This document shows positions 47,763 to 57,153 of a DNA stretch of 64,000 bases, piece after piece; position 1 is the first letter of the stretch; each line of letters opens with the position of its first letter. Source of the stretch: Flavobacteriales bacterium (GTDB lineage Bacteria > Bacteroidota > Bacteroidia > Flavobacteriales > CAJXXR01); the NCBI GenBank assembly GCA_025210805.1, contig JAOAQX010000028.1, positions 62,001 to 126,000 of the forward strand. The letters are read 5' to 3'. Position numbers and translations under genes: made by a program. The notes beneath the pieces were generated by a model, which saw only the letters and a list, made by a program, of their open reading frames with translations, ran no database searches and was not told the origin of the DNA.

Positions 47763-49421
47763 CTAATTTCTTCTTCTACGTCTTCTTTCGGGACTTTTTC
47801 TTCGTCCTGGACGAGATTTTTTTTCTTTCGTAAGTTCTACACTCACATTTCTGCCTTTCCAGGTAGAACCATTAAATTTATCAAAAACAAGTTTTTCGTT
47901 TCTTGATGCTACAGTAAAGAAAGAGAAAGTTTTCATTACATCTACATGAGTGAAATCATCTTTTCCAAGACCTGTAGTTTCTCTCAAGACGTCTTTAAGT
48001 TCTGTCCAAGATTTAAAACCATCTTTTTCTCCAATGCTGATATAGAATCTTTTTCTATCTCCTTTTCCGCTTCCTCGTTCATCATTTCTTTGTCCTTTGT
48101 GGTTGATATCATCATCAGATACCCCCTTCAAGAAGATTTCCATTTCCATGGTAACGAATTTTTGAAGCAATTCTTCTTTGGATACTGCATCAAATTCTTC
48201 ACTAAGGTAAGAAGTGTATTTGGAAATTAATTCTTCGTTGATTTCTTGGTTTTTAAGCTTGTTAACTACCTGCATCAACTTGTTGTTCGCTACATCTTTT
48301 GACGATGGAAGGAGAACTTTATCAAATTCTTTTTTGATAACTCTTTCAATAGCTTTAATCTTTTTTCTTTCACTAGAAGTCGTAATAGAAATCGAAATTC
48401 CGCTTTTACCTGCTCTTCCTGTTCTACCAGATCTATGTGTGTAAGATTCAATTTGTTCAGGGAGTTTGTAGTGAATTACGTGTGTAATATCATTTACATC
48501 TATTCCTCTGGCTGCCACATCTGTTGCTACTAGAAATTGGATATTTCTTTTTCTGAAATGCCCCATTACGGTATCTCTTTGAGCCTGAGATAAATCACCA
48601 TGAAGAGGACCTGCGTTATATCCATCATTGATTAATTTTGCAGCTACATCTTGTGTTTCATGACGTGTTCTACAAAAAATAACACCAAACATATCTTGTT
48701 GGAAATCAATCAATCTTTTGAGAGCTTGATAACGATTGAAGTTTTGAACAACCACATACTGGTGTGCTACATTATTACTTCCTTCGTTTTTTCTACCACA
48801 AGTAATTTCAAAAGGATTGCTCATATATTCTTTAGCAATTCTTGATACTTCTGGTGGCATAGTTGCCGAGAATAACCATGTATTTCTTTCTTCACCGCAT
48901 CGGTCTAGAATAAAATCAAGATCATCTTTAAAACCCATATTAAGCATTTCGTCAGCTTCATCGAGAATACAAACCTTGATTTCTTCAAGTTTAATCATTC
49001 TTCTCTTGAGCATATCTTTTAATCGACCTGGTGTGGCAACTACGATTTGCGGGTTTCTTTTAATATCGCGATATTGGTTTTCAATACTTGCTCCACCATA
49101 AACAGTTGCCACTTTTATTTTTGGTAAGTACTTGGAAAAGCTTTTGATGTCTTCTGCAATTTGCAATGCCAATTCTCTTGTTGGCGAAAGAATAACACCT
49201 TGTATGTGCTTTTTGCTCGTGTTGATGTGTTGCAATAATGGGAGAGAAAACGCTGCGGTTTTTCCTGTTCCTGTTTGTGCCAATGATACAAGATCCGACT
49301 GATCTTGAAGTAGATGAGGAATGGCTTTTTGTTGTACTTCCGACGGTTTTTCGTATCCTAAGTCTCCAACTGCTGCCACCAAACGTTCATCCAAGCCTAA
49401 TGCTAAAAATGGGTTGTCCAT
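47763..49421 (-). CDS. deaD: DEAD-box RNA helicase with DbpA-like RNA-binding domain
   Basis: The 552-residue helicase has the Q motif (YEKPSEVQQKAIP), motif I AQTGTGKT, DEAD in CILDEADEMLNMGF, SAT in WLFSATMPPEV, and HRSGRTGRAGKSG (motif VI). Residues ~450-530 form a DbpA-type RNA-binding domain (RFYISIGEKDGFKSWTELKD, TFSFFTVASRN). The tail is very basic (RPGRRKSPERRRRRRN). It probably acts in ribosome assembly or cold response. TACCTTTG (49452-49445) is a possible -7 box, without a clear TTG. Confidence 0.93.
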   Translation of the reverse strand: MDNPFLALGLDERLVAAVGDLGYEKPSEVQQKAIPHLLQDQSDLVSLAQTGTGKTAAFSLPLLQHINTSKKHIQGVILSPTRELALQIAEDIKSFSKYLPKIKVATVYGGASIENQYRDIKRNPQIVVATPGRLKDMLKRRMIKLEEIKVCILDEADEMLNMGFKDDLDFILDRCGEERNTWLFSATMPPEVSRIAKEYMSNPFEITCGRKNEGSNNVAHQYVVVQNFNRYQALKRLIDFQQDMFGVIFCRTRHETQDVAAKLINDGYNAGPLHGDLSQAQRDTVMGHFRKRNIQFLVATDVAARGIDVNDITHVIHYKLPEQIESYTHRSGRTGRAGKSGISISITTSSERKKIKAIERVIKKEFDKVLLPSSKDVANNKLMQVVNKLKNQEINEELISKYTSYLSEEFDAVSKEELLQKFVTMEMEIFLKGVSDDDINHKGQRNDERGSGKGDRKRFYISIGEKDGFKSWTELKDVLRETTGLGKDDFTHVDVMKTFSFFTVASRNEKLVFDKFNGSTWKGRNVSVELTKEKKSRPGRRKSPERRRRRRN

Positions 49422-49650
49422 TGTGGTTGTTTAAAATTAATCTGCAAAGGTACGATTATAATTAGGTAAAAGTTTTTTTTGATTCATTTTTGATTCATTT
49501 TTGATGAAAATATTTAAAATTAATAGTTTATTGCCTTTGTGGTATCATCTATTTATTTAACAGATTAGTAAGGAGGGTCTTATTGTTTTGGATATTTTTA
49601 AACTCGGTATTTTTTGCTTAAAATTGTCTTCGAATTAAAATTTAATTAGA

Positions 49651-50973
49651 ATGAAATTATCATATTATTCTCTTTTGGTTTCTCTGGCTATCATATTTTT
49701 ACAGGTTAGTTGCACTTTTGAAGAAGATTCAGACCAATATTTATTGGAAAAAGATAAGAAAGAATTAGCGGGCAGTTTAAAATCTGATAAAATTCTGATT
49801 TATAAATTTGGTAAAATAGCGATAAGATCCTCGGCTGTAAAAGATCCTCTTTCTGATGATTTAAAAGATTTTCAAAAGGATCTTCAGTCTGTTTCAGAGG
49901 TGATGTTAGATAACGAAGTTGATGATCTAGAATCCTTAACTGTTTTGGATTATCTAAAAATGTATCGAACTTATCGCAGTTTAAAAAAGTTTGTTATACA
50001 AACGGATGAAGATATTTTCCCGACGCTTATAGAGTCCTTAAATTTTGTTTATGGAGATTCGAATCTAAGATCAGAGCCTTTTATGCAGGGTGAAGAAAGA
50101 ATTCAAGCTCAAAATATAGAGCACGCTTTATTGAGTATTATGGTGTTGTTTAGTAAAGACTTAGGGAAAGAGGTTTCGTTATATGAGTGTTCGAAGACTA
50201 ACCCCGAGTCATTACCTGATTCTGAAATTAAAGGATTATTACAATTCTGTAGAGCATTCTTGTTTTTTGAAAAAGGTCTATTTTACTTGTCAGAGGATGA
50301 GATATCTAGAAATATTAATTGGTTAAACGAAAACCAAAAAATGGACTTACGTTATACGCGAATGTTTTTCAGATGGGGGCATCTGAATGACGAGACTACT
50401 TATAAAAAATTTCACGCTATTAACCATTTATTTAGAGGGATGAATAGACTGATGATGGAGAGAGAAATAGATGACAAAAGGGCTTTAGAAGATTTTGAGG
50501 TAGTAATAAATGACGCTCATGCGTTAGGTGTGGATAATGAGTTAATATGGGGAGTGGAAACGTATTTTTATTTAAAAAATGACGAGCCTGAAAAGGCAAT
50601 TTTGGCAATGAGTAAACTCGAAAAAAGTAAATTTTTTTCTCAAAGGGAGAAAAAACATTTTCGTGAATCTATTGAATATGTAAAGAATCGGAAGAGTGAC
50701 GATATGCTTAATGGAGTTTTTGATAAATATTTTTTAAGCAAAGTAGCCAGTAAATATCTCTTTTCTATATTGGCAGAGGTGAATTGGGAAAAGGTCTTAA
50801 AAGATGAAAAAGTTCCACATGTCGAAAAAATATTTGAAAATAAAAGAAGAGTAGAAAAAATTATTCAAAAAATAGAAAAGTATTCCAGCGCAGAAGGTAT
50901 TGAAGAAAAAGGAGAACAAATCAAACAGGAAAGTAAGAGAATCTGGGAAAAAGCTAAGGGACTGTTAGAATAA
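49651..50973 (+). CDS. Lipoprotein of unknown function, largely helical
   Basis: The 440-residue product has a lipoprotein signal ending LQVSC (C21) followed by acidic residues. The body is rich in charged and leucine residues. A helical-repeat style is suggested by stretches such as FHAINHLFRGMNRLMMEREI, ALEDFEVVINDAHALG and VETYFYLKNDEPEKAILAMS, possibly TPR-like. The C-terminus is a long charged helix (RRVEKIIQKIEKYSSAEGIE). I do not recognise the family. It converges on the VWA-like gene with a gap of only 4 bases and no terminator between. Confidence 0.75.
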   Translation: MKLSYYSLLVSLAIIFLQVSCTFEEDSDQYLLEKDKKELAGSLKSDKILIYKFGKIAIRSSAVKDPLSDDLKDFQKDLQSVSEVMLDNEVDDLESLTVLDYLKMYRTYRSLKKFVIQTDEDIFPTLIESLNFVYGDSNLRSEPFMQGEERIQAQNIEHALLSIMVLFSKDLGKEVSLYECSKTNPESLPDSEIKGLLQFCRAFLFFEKGLFYLSEDEISRNINWLNENQKMDLRYTRMFFRWGHLNDETTYKKFHAINHLFRGMNRLMMEREIDDKRALEDFEVVINDAHALGVDNELIWGVETYFYLKNDEPEKAILAMSKLEKSKFFSQREKKHFRESIEYVKNRKSDDMLNGVFDKYFLSKVASKYLFSILAEVNWEKVLKDEKVPHVEKIFENKRRVEKIIQKIEKYSSAEGIEEKGEQIKQESKRIWEKAKGLLE

Positions 50974-50977
50974 CTTT

Positions 50978-53032
50978 CTATAACAAACCAAAATATCTAC
51001 GAATAAACCACTCGAGTAATGCAAGGGTGAGAATGATGAGTAGTATTTCCCAAAAGTCAAATAAACTTTTAGCACTCGTAAGAGTATAAGATTCATTTCT
51101 GATGTCTTGACTTTCTAAGAATTTAATGAGTTCTTTTTTGTTTTTGAAACTGAAAAATAGTCCATTAGTTTCCTTGGAAATTAGACGTAATAATTGATGA
51201 TCAGCTTGAAGGTTTTCAAGTTCTAAATCGTTTTTTAAAGACTCAAAAGTACCAGAGTAAATCGTTTTCTTATTTTTTATAATGTGATAAGTATAGATTC
51301 CGATTTCTTCAAAGATCAAGTTTTTCTGATATTTTCCATCAAGTTTATCGAGTGTTTGATTAATCTTATTTCCTTTTGGAGAAGTGATTTTGAGCTCCAA
51401 AATATCTTTATTTACGGCTTCATACGAATCATTGTAAGTCAAAACTTCTAGGATATTCTCCGTATTCACGAAGCTTCTTTTTGGAAATTGAATATAGATT
51501 TTTCTTTTGTTCTTTTGAATCCCTAGTAACCTGAAAATATTTTGGAATAATAAATCAAAGTCTTGATGATTTTCTTCTTTTTGAAAATAGTTCATTCGCC
51601 ATTTCCAAAAACCTTCTCCTTCAATTATGGCAAATGCATTTTGGTTGTTTTTACTAAAACTAATTAAAGGCTTATTGGTTTTTTGTCCAAAGGCTTTTTG
51701 AGAGAGCAATGTTGTGGTAGGTGCCGTGGTCTGGATCGGGATAAATGGACTTAGAAGAGGTGGGAATTCGTCGAGTTTTTTATTCCAAATTTTTGGGATT
51801 TCAAATTTCTTAAAATCTTTTTCAAGCGCTGCTTCCGTTTGGCTCGTAATAAAAGTAGTTTGTGCAGGTTTTACAAACTCTGGAGCACTTTTTTGTAAGC
51901 TTTGTCTATCTGAGTGTGAGGAAAGCTTTAATAAAAAAGGCTTTTTTAGTTCCAATGTTTTTTGAAAGAGTGGGATCGTATTTTTTTTGAATCCCAAAAA
52001 GCTAATAATGTCATATTTTTTAAGATCTATACTTTCAAACTCTTTTGATACAAGATCTGTTTTGAAATCAAGATTTCCTTTTAGAGAATTAATAAGCACC
52101 AAGTGATCTGGGTGAATTTCCGACGCCACAAATAGTACTTTAAATGAAGCATCGATTACCTCAATTTGGATGTTTTTAATATTGTTTTTAATATTTTTTT
52201 CGCCATCAAGAATTTCTATAGAAACTTGATATTTTTGTTTTCCTTTTTCTTTGGCTTCTATGAAAATTTTTTCGCTAAAGAAATCCTGTTCTTTTTTTGG
52301 TTTCCATTTTTTAGAATATATCGTTTTTCCCTTTTGATTTTTTACAGAAATATGAGCTGCTTGCTTTGTGTAATCTTGTATTTTTAGATCAAATTCTAAA
52401 GGAAAATCATTGCCCAAAAATGCTAACTGATTTGCAAATAATCTAGAAATGCTTCGGTCTGGGTGTTTGGTAGTATCTCCCATTCCGATAGTGTGAACAG
52501 GGAATAAAGGTTTCGGCGAAAGCCATTTTGGATGATATCCTTGGTTGTAAATCCCATCGGAAACGAGAACTACTCCAGCTATTTCGTCTTGATGATAACG
52601 CTGATTTAGCTCATTGATAGCATGGGATATGTTTGTGAAGTCGCCGTTTGTTTTTGTAGAATCTTTGGAAATATCTTCTCCAAAAAATAGCGAAACAACT
52701 TCTGGGGAAGTAGCCTTATTTCTAAACTTAGTTTTGTTTAGAAACGGCTTCCAGTCAAAAAAGCGGTTCTGAAGTGTAGATTTGGAAATATCTTCCAAAA
52801 CAATCAGCTTCTTTCTAAACTGTTCTGTTTGTTCCTGTGTTATTTCCCATGGGAAAAGAAGAAGGGTAATAAAATAGAATACGAATGCTCTCAATAAAAT
52901 TAGAATTGACTTGAGAACTTTTCCCAGCTTTTTCTTCGAGAAAAAGTGATAAAATAAAAAAGATACTAAAAGGGACAATAGAAATATCAATATTCCTGTT
53001 GTCCCCAAAAAACTTGTTAAAGCCGTATTCAT
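50978..53032 (-). CDS. Membrane protein with VWA-like domain
   Basis: The 684-residue protein has two N-terminal membrane segments (GILIFLLSLLVSFLFYHFF, SILILLRAFVFYFITLLLF) and one near the C-terminus (FWEILLIILTLALLEWFI). The large part between is probably extracytoplasmic. It has a VWA-like beginning with the metal-site motif D-I-S-K-S (LVLEDISKST) and VVLVSDGIYNQG. It then has a glutamine-amidotransferase-like stretch (VLFVASEIHPDHLVLINSLK). This layout is common in Bacteroidota membrane proteins near BatA/BatB-type genes, but none is here. The role is unknown. Confidence 0.75.
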   Translation of the reverse strand: MNTALTSFLGTTGILIFLLSLLVSFLFYHFFSKKKLGKVLKSILILLRAFVFYFITLLLFPWEITQEQTEQFRKKLIVLEDISKSTLQNRFFDWKPFLNKTKFRNKATSPEVVSLFFGEDISKDSTKTNGDFTNISHAINELNQRYHQDEIAGVVLVSDGIYNQGYHPKWLSPKPLFPVHTIGMGDTTKHPDRSISRLFANQLAFLGNDFPLEFDLKIQDYTKQAAHISVKNQKGKTIYSKKWKPKKEQDFFSEKIFIEAKEKGKQKYQVSIEILDGEKNIKNNIKNIQIEVIDASFKVLFVASEIHPDHLVLINSLKGNLDFKTDLVSKEFESIDLKKYDIISFLGFKKNTIPLFQKTLELKKPFLLKLSSHSDRQSLQKSAPEFVKPAQTTFITSQTEAALEKDFKKFEIPKIWNKKLDEFPPLLSPFIPIQTTAPTTTLLSQKAFGQKTNKPLISFSKNNQNAFAIIEGEGFWKWRMNYFQKEENHQDFDLLFQNIFRLLGIQKNKRKIYIQFPKRSFVNTENILEVLTYNDSYEAVNKDILELKITSPKGNKINQTLDKLDGKYQKNLIFEEIGIYTYHIIKNKKTIYSGTFESLKNDLELENLQADHQLLRLISKETNGLFFSFKNKKELIKFLESQDIRNESYTLTSAKSLFDFWEILLIILTLALLEWFIRRYFGLL

Positions 53033-53041
53033 GCTTTTAGC

Positions 53042-53404
53042 TTAGTATGAGGATTTTGTTTTTTTTGAAATAGAAATAAAAATGGCAATCAATTCCGAAG
53101 CTTCAGAGCTGAATTCATTGAAGTCGTCTTCTGCTATTTGATCAAGATCATACAAAAGTTCTAGCCAATAAATGCAAGTATCTGCATTTTGGATAATATT
53201 TTTCAACTTTGTTTGAAAATCACCACTATTTCTACTCTTAAAAGCTAAGCGAGTAATCAATCCTATTTCTGTGGCATGATTCATTAATCGTCTCCAAATA
53301 TGTTGATCAACTTCATTCGTTTTCAAATTATTCCTACAAAATTCTGTTATTTGTAAGGCATAACGATAGGTCCTGTCTTTTAAATCTCCATTTCTATTAT
53401 CCAT
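53042..53404 (-). CDS. Four-helix-bundle protein (S23/IVP family)
   Basis: The 120-residue protein is helical with the family-like pattern DRTYRYALQITEFCRN, HIWRRLMNHATEIGLITRLAF, FQTKLKNIIQNADTCIYWLELL. This family was first named from proteins encoded in intervening sequences of 23S rRNA, but free-standing copies are common and of unknown role. It lies 9 bases upstream of the VWA-like gene on the same strand. Confidence 0.82.
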   Translation of the reverse strand: MDNRNGDLKDRTYRYALQITEFCRNNLKTNEVDQHIWRRLMNHATEIGLITRLAFKSRNSGDFQTKLKNIIQNADTCIYWLELLYDLDQIAEDDFNEFSSEASELIAIFISISKKTKSSY

Positions 53405-53475
53405 AATTTTTAAATCCGTTTAATTTGAGAGAAAGGTTTTATCCAATAATAAAGCCAAAAGCTCAAGATTACTTT

Positions 53476-54219
53476 TTAGGTAAGCATTCCACCACAAGTA
53501 TTGATTACTTGTCCTGTAACATAAGCAGACATATCTGAAGCTAAAAAGACGGCAACATTTGCAACATCTTCAGGTTGTCCAGCTCTTTTTAAAGGAATAG
53601 AATTTGTCCATCCTTTTACTACATCTTCAGGGAGTTTATCGGTCATTTCTGTGGCAATAAATCCTGGAGCAATTACATTACAACGGATATTTCTTGCTCC
53701 TAGCTCAAGTGCGATAGATTTTGAGAAACCTATAGCTCCAGCTTTTGAAGCGGCATAGTTTGCTTGTCCTGCATTTCCTTTTACACCTACTACCGAGGAA
53801 ATATTAACAATAGAACCTTTTCTTTGTTTAAGCATGGTTCTTTGAACGGCTTTTGTAAGGTTGAATAAAGATTTCAAATTCACTTCCATGACTTTATCAT
53901 AATCTTCTTCGCTCATACGCATCAAAAGGTTATCTTTTGTAATTCCTGCGTTATTCACAAGGATATCAATAGAACCACCTAATTTTTCTAGAGCAACTTC
54001 TACTAGGTCATGTGCTTGTTGAAAATCAGAAGCATCTGATTTGATAGCATAGGCATCTACTCCCATACCTCTTAATTCTTGCTCAAGAGCTTTGGCAGAA
54101 TCTTCTGATGAAACATAAGTGAAAACTATATTGGCACCGTTTTCGGCGAACTTTTGTGCAATACCTTTACCAATACCACGAGTGGCTCCAGTAATAATTG
54201 CTGTTTTTCCGTTTAGCAT
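53476..54219 (-). CDS. fabG: 3-oxoacyl-ACP reductase
   Basis: The 247-residue short-chain dehydrogenase reduces 3-oxoacyl-ACP in fatty acid synthesis. The NADPH motif TGATRGIGKG (10-19), NNAGITKDNLLMRM, catalytic S in VNISSVVGVKGN, and Y-x-x-x-K in YAASKAG are present. The end VTGQVINTCGGM is typical of FabG. It stands 71 bases before the four-helix-bundle gene, not with other fab genes. Confidence 0.93.
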   Translation of the reverse strand: MLNGKTAIITGATRGIGKGIAQKFAENGANIVFTYVSSEDSAKALEQELRGMGVDAYAIKSDASDFQQAHDLVEVALEKLGGSIDILVNNAGITKDNLLMRMSEEDYDKVMEVNLKSLFNLTKAVQRTMLKQRKGSIVNISSVVGVKGNAGQANYAASKAGAIGFSKSIALELGARNIRCNVIAPGFIATEMTDKLPEDVVKGWTNSIPLKRAGQPEDVANVAVFLASDMSAYVTGQVINTCGGMLT

Positions 54220-54317
54220 TTTATTTTTCTTTTAGCGAATTTATAAAGTTGCAAAATTAAATTAAAAAAACAAAGTATTGGCTTTAGAAATCTCAAAATA
54301 AGGATAAGAAAGCTTTG

Positions 54318-54350
54318 TTGCATAAATTTCTTTTAGGAGCTTTATATTTG
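54318..54350 (+). promoter_or_regulatory. Promoter of the peptide-binding lipoprotein gene
   Basis: TTG (54318-54320) and TATATTTG (54343-54350) are 22 bases apart, within the consensus range. The ATG is 21 bases after the -7 box. Confidence 0.65.
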
Positions 54351-54371
54351 TTTTTTTATAATTTTAAGTAG

Positions 54372-55970
54372 ATGATTATCAAGAAGTATTTTTCTAAACT
54401 AATGATTTTATTGGTTCTACTCCTAGTTTTGTCTTGTCAAAATAGTGGAGAACAAAAGGATAAAATGATTTTTCGGTACAATGAAGTATCAAATATTCTC
54501 ACACTAGATCCTGCTTTTGCTAAAAATCAAGCGCATATTTGGGTATGCAATATGCTTTATAGTAATTTGGTAGAACTTGATGATTCCTTGAGGGTCGTTC
54601 CATCCGTTGCTAAAAAATGGGAAATAGATTCCAGTGGCTTATATTATACATTTTACCTTAGAGAAGACGTGCAATTTTACCATCCCGAAATAGGGAAAAT
54701 AGAACTTGAAGCAGAAGATTTTGAGTTTTCGATAAAGCGTTTGATGGACAAAAAGACTGCTGCTCCTGGGAAATGGATAACTAAGGATATTGAATCAGTT
54801 GTGGCACTGGCAAAAAATGAATTACAGATTAAACTAAAGAGTCCTAATTCAGTATTTTTATCTTTAATGACCATGAAATATGCTGCAGCAATTTCAAAAC
54901 AACATTATAAAAAAGTTGGAGAGACTTATTGGGAAAAACCTTTAGGCTCTGGTCCGTTTCATTATCAACTTTGGGAAGACAAAGTAAAGATGGTGTTGAG
55001 AAAAAACCCAATATATTTCGAAAAAGACAAACAAGGAAATTCTTTACCCTATTTAGATGCTGTATCTATTTCTTTTATCCCAGATAAATTAACCGCATTT
55101 TTAGAATTTATAAAAGGAAATATCGATTTCATTTCGGGGATCGATGCTTCTTATAAGGATGAAATTCTTGATAAAGATGGGGAACTTCAAGAAAAGTATA
55201 GAAAAAAAATACGACTTCAAAAAAACAGTTATCTGAATACAGAATATTTAGGAATCTTAGTCGATTCCAATGCTGTTTATCCATACAATAATCGAGCTTT
55301 TAGGAAAGCCCTAAACTTTGCATTTGATAGAAGATTAATGATGAAGTTTATCAGAAATGACATTGGGTATCCCGCAGAAAATGGTTTTATTCCAAAGGGA
55401 TTGTTGGGTTTTTCTGATGAAAAAGTCTTTTTTTACAACAAAGATAGTGTCGAGCATTTTTTGAGCCAAGCAGAATATGCTAAAAAAGGAAGTCCTGTGA
55501 TCGAAATTCATACCAATAACTCCTATTTAGATCTTTGTGAATACATACAAAATAGCTGGGGAAATCATGGTATAAGAACTGAAATTAAGGTACATCCGCC
55601 ATCTACTCTAAGACAGAAGATTTCTAAACAGCAAGCACCTATATTTAGAGCCAGTTGGATTGCCGATTATCCCGACGCAGAAAATTATCTCTCGTTATTT
55701 TTTAGCGAAAACTGGGCTCCAAACGGACCGAACTATACGCACTTCTATAACAAAAAATTTGATTATATTTACAAAAAATTAGTAAAAACTTCAAATACTC
55801 TTAAAAAAATAGATAATTATAGGGAATCACAAGCTGTGGTTTTAGAGCATGCACCATTAATTCCGCTGTATTATGACGAGGTATATTTGTTTACCAATCG
55901 GAACACTAAAGGCCTTTCAATTAACCCAATGAATAATACTTCCCTAAAATTAGTTATTAAATCACGGTGA
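54372..55970 (+). CDS. Extracellular solute-binding lipoprotein, family 5 (peptide-type)
   Basis: The 532-residue product has a lipoprotein signal ending LVLSC (C22). The SBP_bac_5 pattern includes NILTLDPAFAKNQAHIWVCN, PSVAKKWEIDSSGLYYTFYL, FHPEIGKIELEAEDFEFSIKR-like, GSGPFHYQLWEDKVKMVLRK and NRAFRKALNFAFDR. It should bind oligopeptides or a related substrate for an ABC importer, but no permease or ATPase gene is near. The ligand is unknown. Confidence 0.85.
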   Translation: MIIKKYFSKLMILLVLLLVLSCQNSGEQKDKMIFRYNEVSNILTLDPAFAKNQAHIWVCNMLYSNLVELDDSLRVVPSVAKKWEIDSSGLYYTFYLREDVQFYHPEIGKIELEAEDFEFSIKRLMDKKTAAPGKWITKDIESVVALAKNELQIKLKSPNSVFLSLMTMKYAAAISKQHYKKVGETYWEKPLGSGPFHYQLWEDKVKMVLRKNPIYFEKDKQGNSLPYLDAVSISFIPDKLTAFLEFIKGNIDFISGIDASYKDEILDKDGELQEKYRKKIRLQKNSYLNTEYLGILVDSNAVYPYNNRAFRKALNFAFDRRLMMKFIRNDIGYPAENGFIPKGLLGFSDEKVFFYNKDSVEHFLSQAEYAKKGSPVIEIHTNNSYLDLCEYIQNSWGNHGIRTEIKVHPPSTLRQKISKQQAPIFRASWIADYPDAENYLSLFFSENWAPNGPNYTHFYNKKFDYIYKKLVKTSNTLKKIDNYRESQAVVLEHAPLIPLYYDEVYLFTNRNTKGLSINPMNNTSLKLVIKSR

Positions 55971-56029
55971 TATCATATACTGAAAAGTTTATTACCTTTG
56001 AAAGTAAATACATCTAAAACTATACTGAT

Positions 56030-56497
56030 ATGAAAGGAGAAATTAACACAATTGAGAACATTTTGGGTTCAAAAGATCCCTATGCACTTGATATCTCTAC
56101 GGCACTAAATGTGGTGTACACGGCGGAGTCTATTAAGTATTCTGAGGAATATTTTTTTAAACAATTCAAATTGTCTGCTCAGCAATATAATGTTTTAAGA
56201 ATACTGAAAGGATCTTTGGGTACTCCACTAAGTCTTTTGGAGCTCCAAAGCCGTATGATTCGAAAAATGAGTAATACCACAAGACTTGTTGATAAACTTA
56301 TCGAAAAAGGATATGTTCATCGAAAACTTTGTGAAGATAACAGAAGAAAGGTGGAAATTACCATCACAAAAAAAGGAATGGATATTTTGGAGAATGTTAC
56401 ACCAGGGCATTTGTCTCTTATTGAAGAAAGTTTGCGTAACTTGAGCGAACAAGAAAAACAAAGTTTAATCCAACTTCTAGAAAAAATACGTCAATGA
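56030..56497 (+). CDS. MarR-family transcriptional regulator
   Basis: The 155-residue protein has a winged helix with QYNVLRILKGSLGTPLSLLEL, RKMSNTTRLVDKLIEKGYVHRKLCEDNRRKVEITITKKG-type DNA recognition and wing (near residues 75-125), and a dimerising C-terminal helix. TACCTTTG at 55993-56000 is a possible -7 box. It overlaps the next gene by 4 bases, so it may regulate the YceI-like protein made from the same mRNA. Confidence 0.88.
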   Translation: MKGEINTIENILGSKDPYALDISTALNVVYTAESIKYSEEYFFKQFKLSAQQYNVLRILKGSLGTPLSLLELQSRMIRKMSNTTRLVDKLIEKGYVHRKLCEDNRRKVEITITKKGMDILENVTPGHLSLIEESLRNLSEQEKQSLIQLLEKIRQ

Positions 56498-57066
56498 TAA
56501 AAAAAATACTTCTCGTTTTAGCCGTAATTTTTGGGCTCAATCCTCTATTTGCACAAAATGAATCTCAAGAATTTTTAGTAGATACAAAAAAAAGTAGCAC
56601 ATTCTGGTCTGCCACAAAAGGCAAAAAGAAAGTCCATGGAGAAATAGCGATTAAAGACGGAAGTATTCTGAGTCTAAAGGATGAAAAAATACAAAGGGCT
56701 CATATTATTATTGATGTTACAAAACTGACGATCTCAAACCTAAAGGGAGAGGAGTTAGATGCGTATAATGCTTTTGTCCATAGTAATTTCTTTTTATTCA
56801 CAGAAAAATTTTCTGAAATCCAAGTTTTTGTTGAAAAGTCAACACCAAAGACAGAAGATTTAATTGCAATAATTGCGTTTCAAGGAGCAAAAGCACAATA
56901 CCCTTTGAAAATCAAAAATAAAAAAGTAAAAGACGAAAATTATTGGGTACTTGATTTTAAGATCAAGCACCCTTTTTTAAAGGATGATCTAGCGCCTGAA
57001 ATAAAGGAAATAATGCTAGATGAAGACCTCTTATTTACTTTGAAAATTTTTCCAAAGAAGCAATAG
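56494..57066 (+). CDS. YceI-like secreted protein
   Basis: The 190-residue product has a signal peptide (ends NPLFAQ) and a YceI-like lipocalin fold (FLVDTKKSSTFWSATKGKKKVHGEIAIKDG, AHIIIDVTKLTISNLKGEELD, FTEKFSEIQVFVEK). YceI proteins bind isoprenoid or other lipid-like molecules in the periplasm. It begins inside the stop of the MarR gene (ATGA). Confidence 0.8.
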   Translation: MIKKILLVLAVIFGLNPLFAQNESQEFLVDTKKSSTFWSATKGKKKVHGEIAIKDGSILSLKDEKIQRAHIIIDVTKLTISNLKGEELDAYNAFVHSNFFLFTEKFSEIQVFVEKSTPKTEDLIAIIAFQGAKAQYPLKIKNKKVKDENYWVLDFKIKHPFLKDDLAPEIKEIMLDEDLLFTLKIFPKKQ

Positions 57067-57153
57067 CTATTTTTTTTGAGAATTCTCATCTTATTTTATA
57101 AGAGATTATAAAAGGTATATTGTATATTTGACGACGCTTAAGTCTATTGAAAT

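Noticed and set aside
53042-53404. Retron or rRNA intervening-sequence element around the S23-like gene
   Set aside because: No reverse transcriptase or rRNA sequence is near. The gene is a free-standing family member.
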